A DNA stretch of 12,417 nucleotides from Pseudomonadota bacterium (GTDB lineage: Bacteria > Myxococcota > Myxococcia > Myxococcales > Myxococcaceae), in assembly GCA_023424585.1 (NCBI GenBank), contig JAFADT010000157.1, forward strand, positions 1 to 12,417. Reading direction: 5' to 3'. The notes below the pieces were generated by a model. It searched no databases, was not told the origin of the DNA, and was given only the letters and a program-made list of their open reading frames with translations. Numbering within the stretch: the first letter of the stretch is position 1; each line of letters starts with the position of its first letter. This document shows positions 12,036-12,417 of the stretch, in pieces. Position numbers and translations under genes: made by a program.

Positions 12036-12417
12036 CTACCGCGGGGACGCCGTGAAGGTCGCCGCCGCGCCACGGTCTCCCGCGATGACGATGCCCGAAG
12101 GGGCCTTGCCGTCCAATGAGCGCAGGGCACGCGCTGGAGAACTCGCGTCCGTGTAGTCCGTGATCCAGTCACTGCCATCGAAGAACAGGACCGCCCCTCC
12201 GGTGGTGGGGCCATCGGTGGTTACCACGTAGACCGCCGTTCTCCCGAAGGCCAGGACGTCCTGGAGGCTGCGGCCCGCGAAGGCCGCGGGCACGGCTTTC
12301 ATCTCGCTCCACTTTCCGTTGATGCGCTCGAAGACCATTCCAAGGTCGCCCACCGCGTAGGCGTAGCTCGCGTTCACCACGTGGACGCCTCGCAGCTCGC
12401 CCAGCACCAGGGTTGGG
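12036..12417 (-). CDS. C-terminal part of a beta-propeller-like protein (5' end cut by window)
   Basis: About 126 C-terminal residues are visible; the frame is open at the right edge, so the true start lies outside. The sequence shows repeated beta-rich units of about 40-50 residues: YAVGDLGMVFERINGKWSEM, VYVVTTDGPTTGGAVLFFDG with SDWITD, and GIVIAGDRGAAATFTASPR. The pattern of Val-rich strand, Gly-Asp turn and Trp near the unit end resembles the propeller or sialidase-like repeats common in large secreted myxobacterial proteins. No signal can be judged. It ends (TAG) 9 nt before ATPase B, so it may be the promoter-proximal gene of the lipid-transport operon. Its role is unknown. Confidence 0.7.
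   Translation of the reverse strand, partial: PTLVLGELRGVHVVNASYAYAVGDLGMVFERINGKWSEMKAVPAAFAGRSLQDVLAFGRTAVYVVTTDGPTTGGAVLFFDGSDWITDYTDASSPARALRSLDGKAPSGIVIAGDRGAAATFTASPR

Overview
The window looks like chromosomal DNA from a myxobacterium (Myxococcaceae, Corallococcus/Myxococcus-like). The evidence is very high GC with strong third-position G/C, abundant lipoproteins, a Spo0M-family protein, and a toxin/immunity-like pair of a type I associate with myxobacterial genomes. This assignment rests on protein character and composition, not on a database search. No rRNA, tRNA, CRISPR array or insertion sequence was recognised. All coding was read from translations by eye.

Left part (1-5276): ordinary single genes and small divergent or convergent pairs. 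A DEAD-box RNA helicase with an RG/E-rich linker and the beginning of a DbpA-type RNA-binding domain runs off the left edge (minus strand). Upstream of it on the same strand is a Spo0M-family gene. Divergent from that is a Gfo/Idh/MocA NAD(P)-dependent oxidoreductase. It converges on a MarR-family repressor gene, which is divergent from a PaaI-like hotdog thioesterase. The 60-bp gap between repressor and thioesterase holds two similar 22-bp dyads, 32 bp apart centre to centre, over a sigma70-like promoter, so it is a likely autoregulated switch. The thioesterase converges on a DUF2267-type gene, with both stop codons inside one shared hairpin.

Middle part (5504-7989, plus strand): a 66-aa conserved-looking small protein, then a two-gene cassette that is the most interesting item here. 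It encodes a 302-aa predicted lipoprotein with a hydrophobic segment, a Pro-rich linker and a C-terminal D...ExK nuclease-like domain (DUF6310-like). The next gene, 7 nt downstream, encodes a DUF5953-like protein that I infer is its immunity partner. Architecture and host type resemble the SitA/SitI toxins exchanged between myxobacterial outer membranes. Base and codon use here is visibly less GC-biased than in neighbouring genes. A small Cys-rich lipoprotein with two internal repeats follows.

Right part (8043-12417, minus strand): a tightly overlapping operon for an Mla/MCE-type lipid transporter in transcription order ATPase, permease, permease, ATPase, MCE protein. The two ATPases are complementary. 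One has a damaged Walker B/switch region but an intact signature motif; the other has an intact Walker B/switch but a damaged signature. This predicts a heterodimeric ABC transporter with one consensus and one degenerate ATP site, unlike the homodimeric MlaFE of E. coli. A beta-propeller-like gene, cut by the right edge, lies 9 nt upstream and may be the first gene of the operon.
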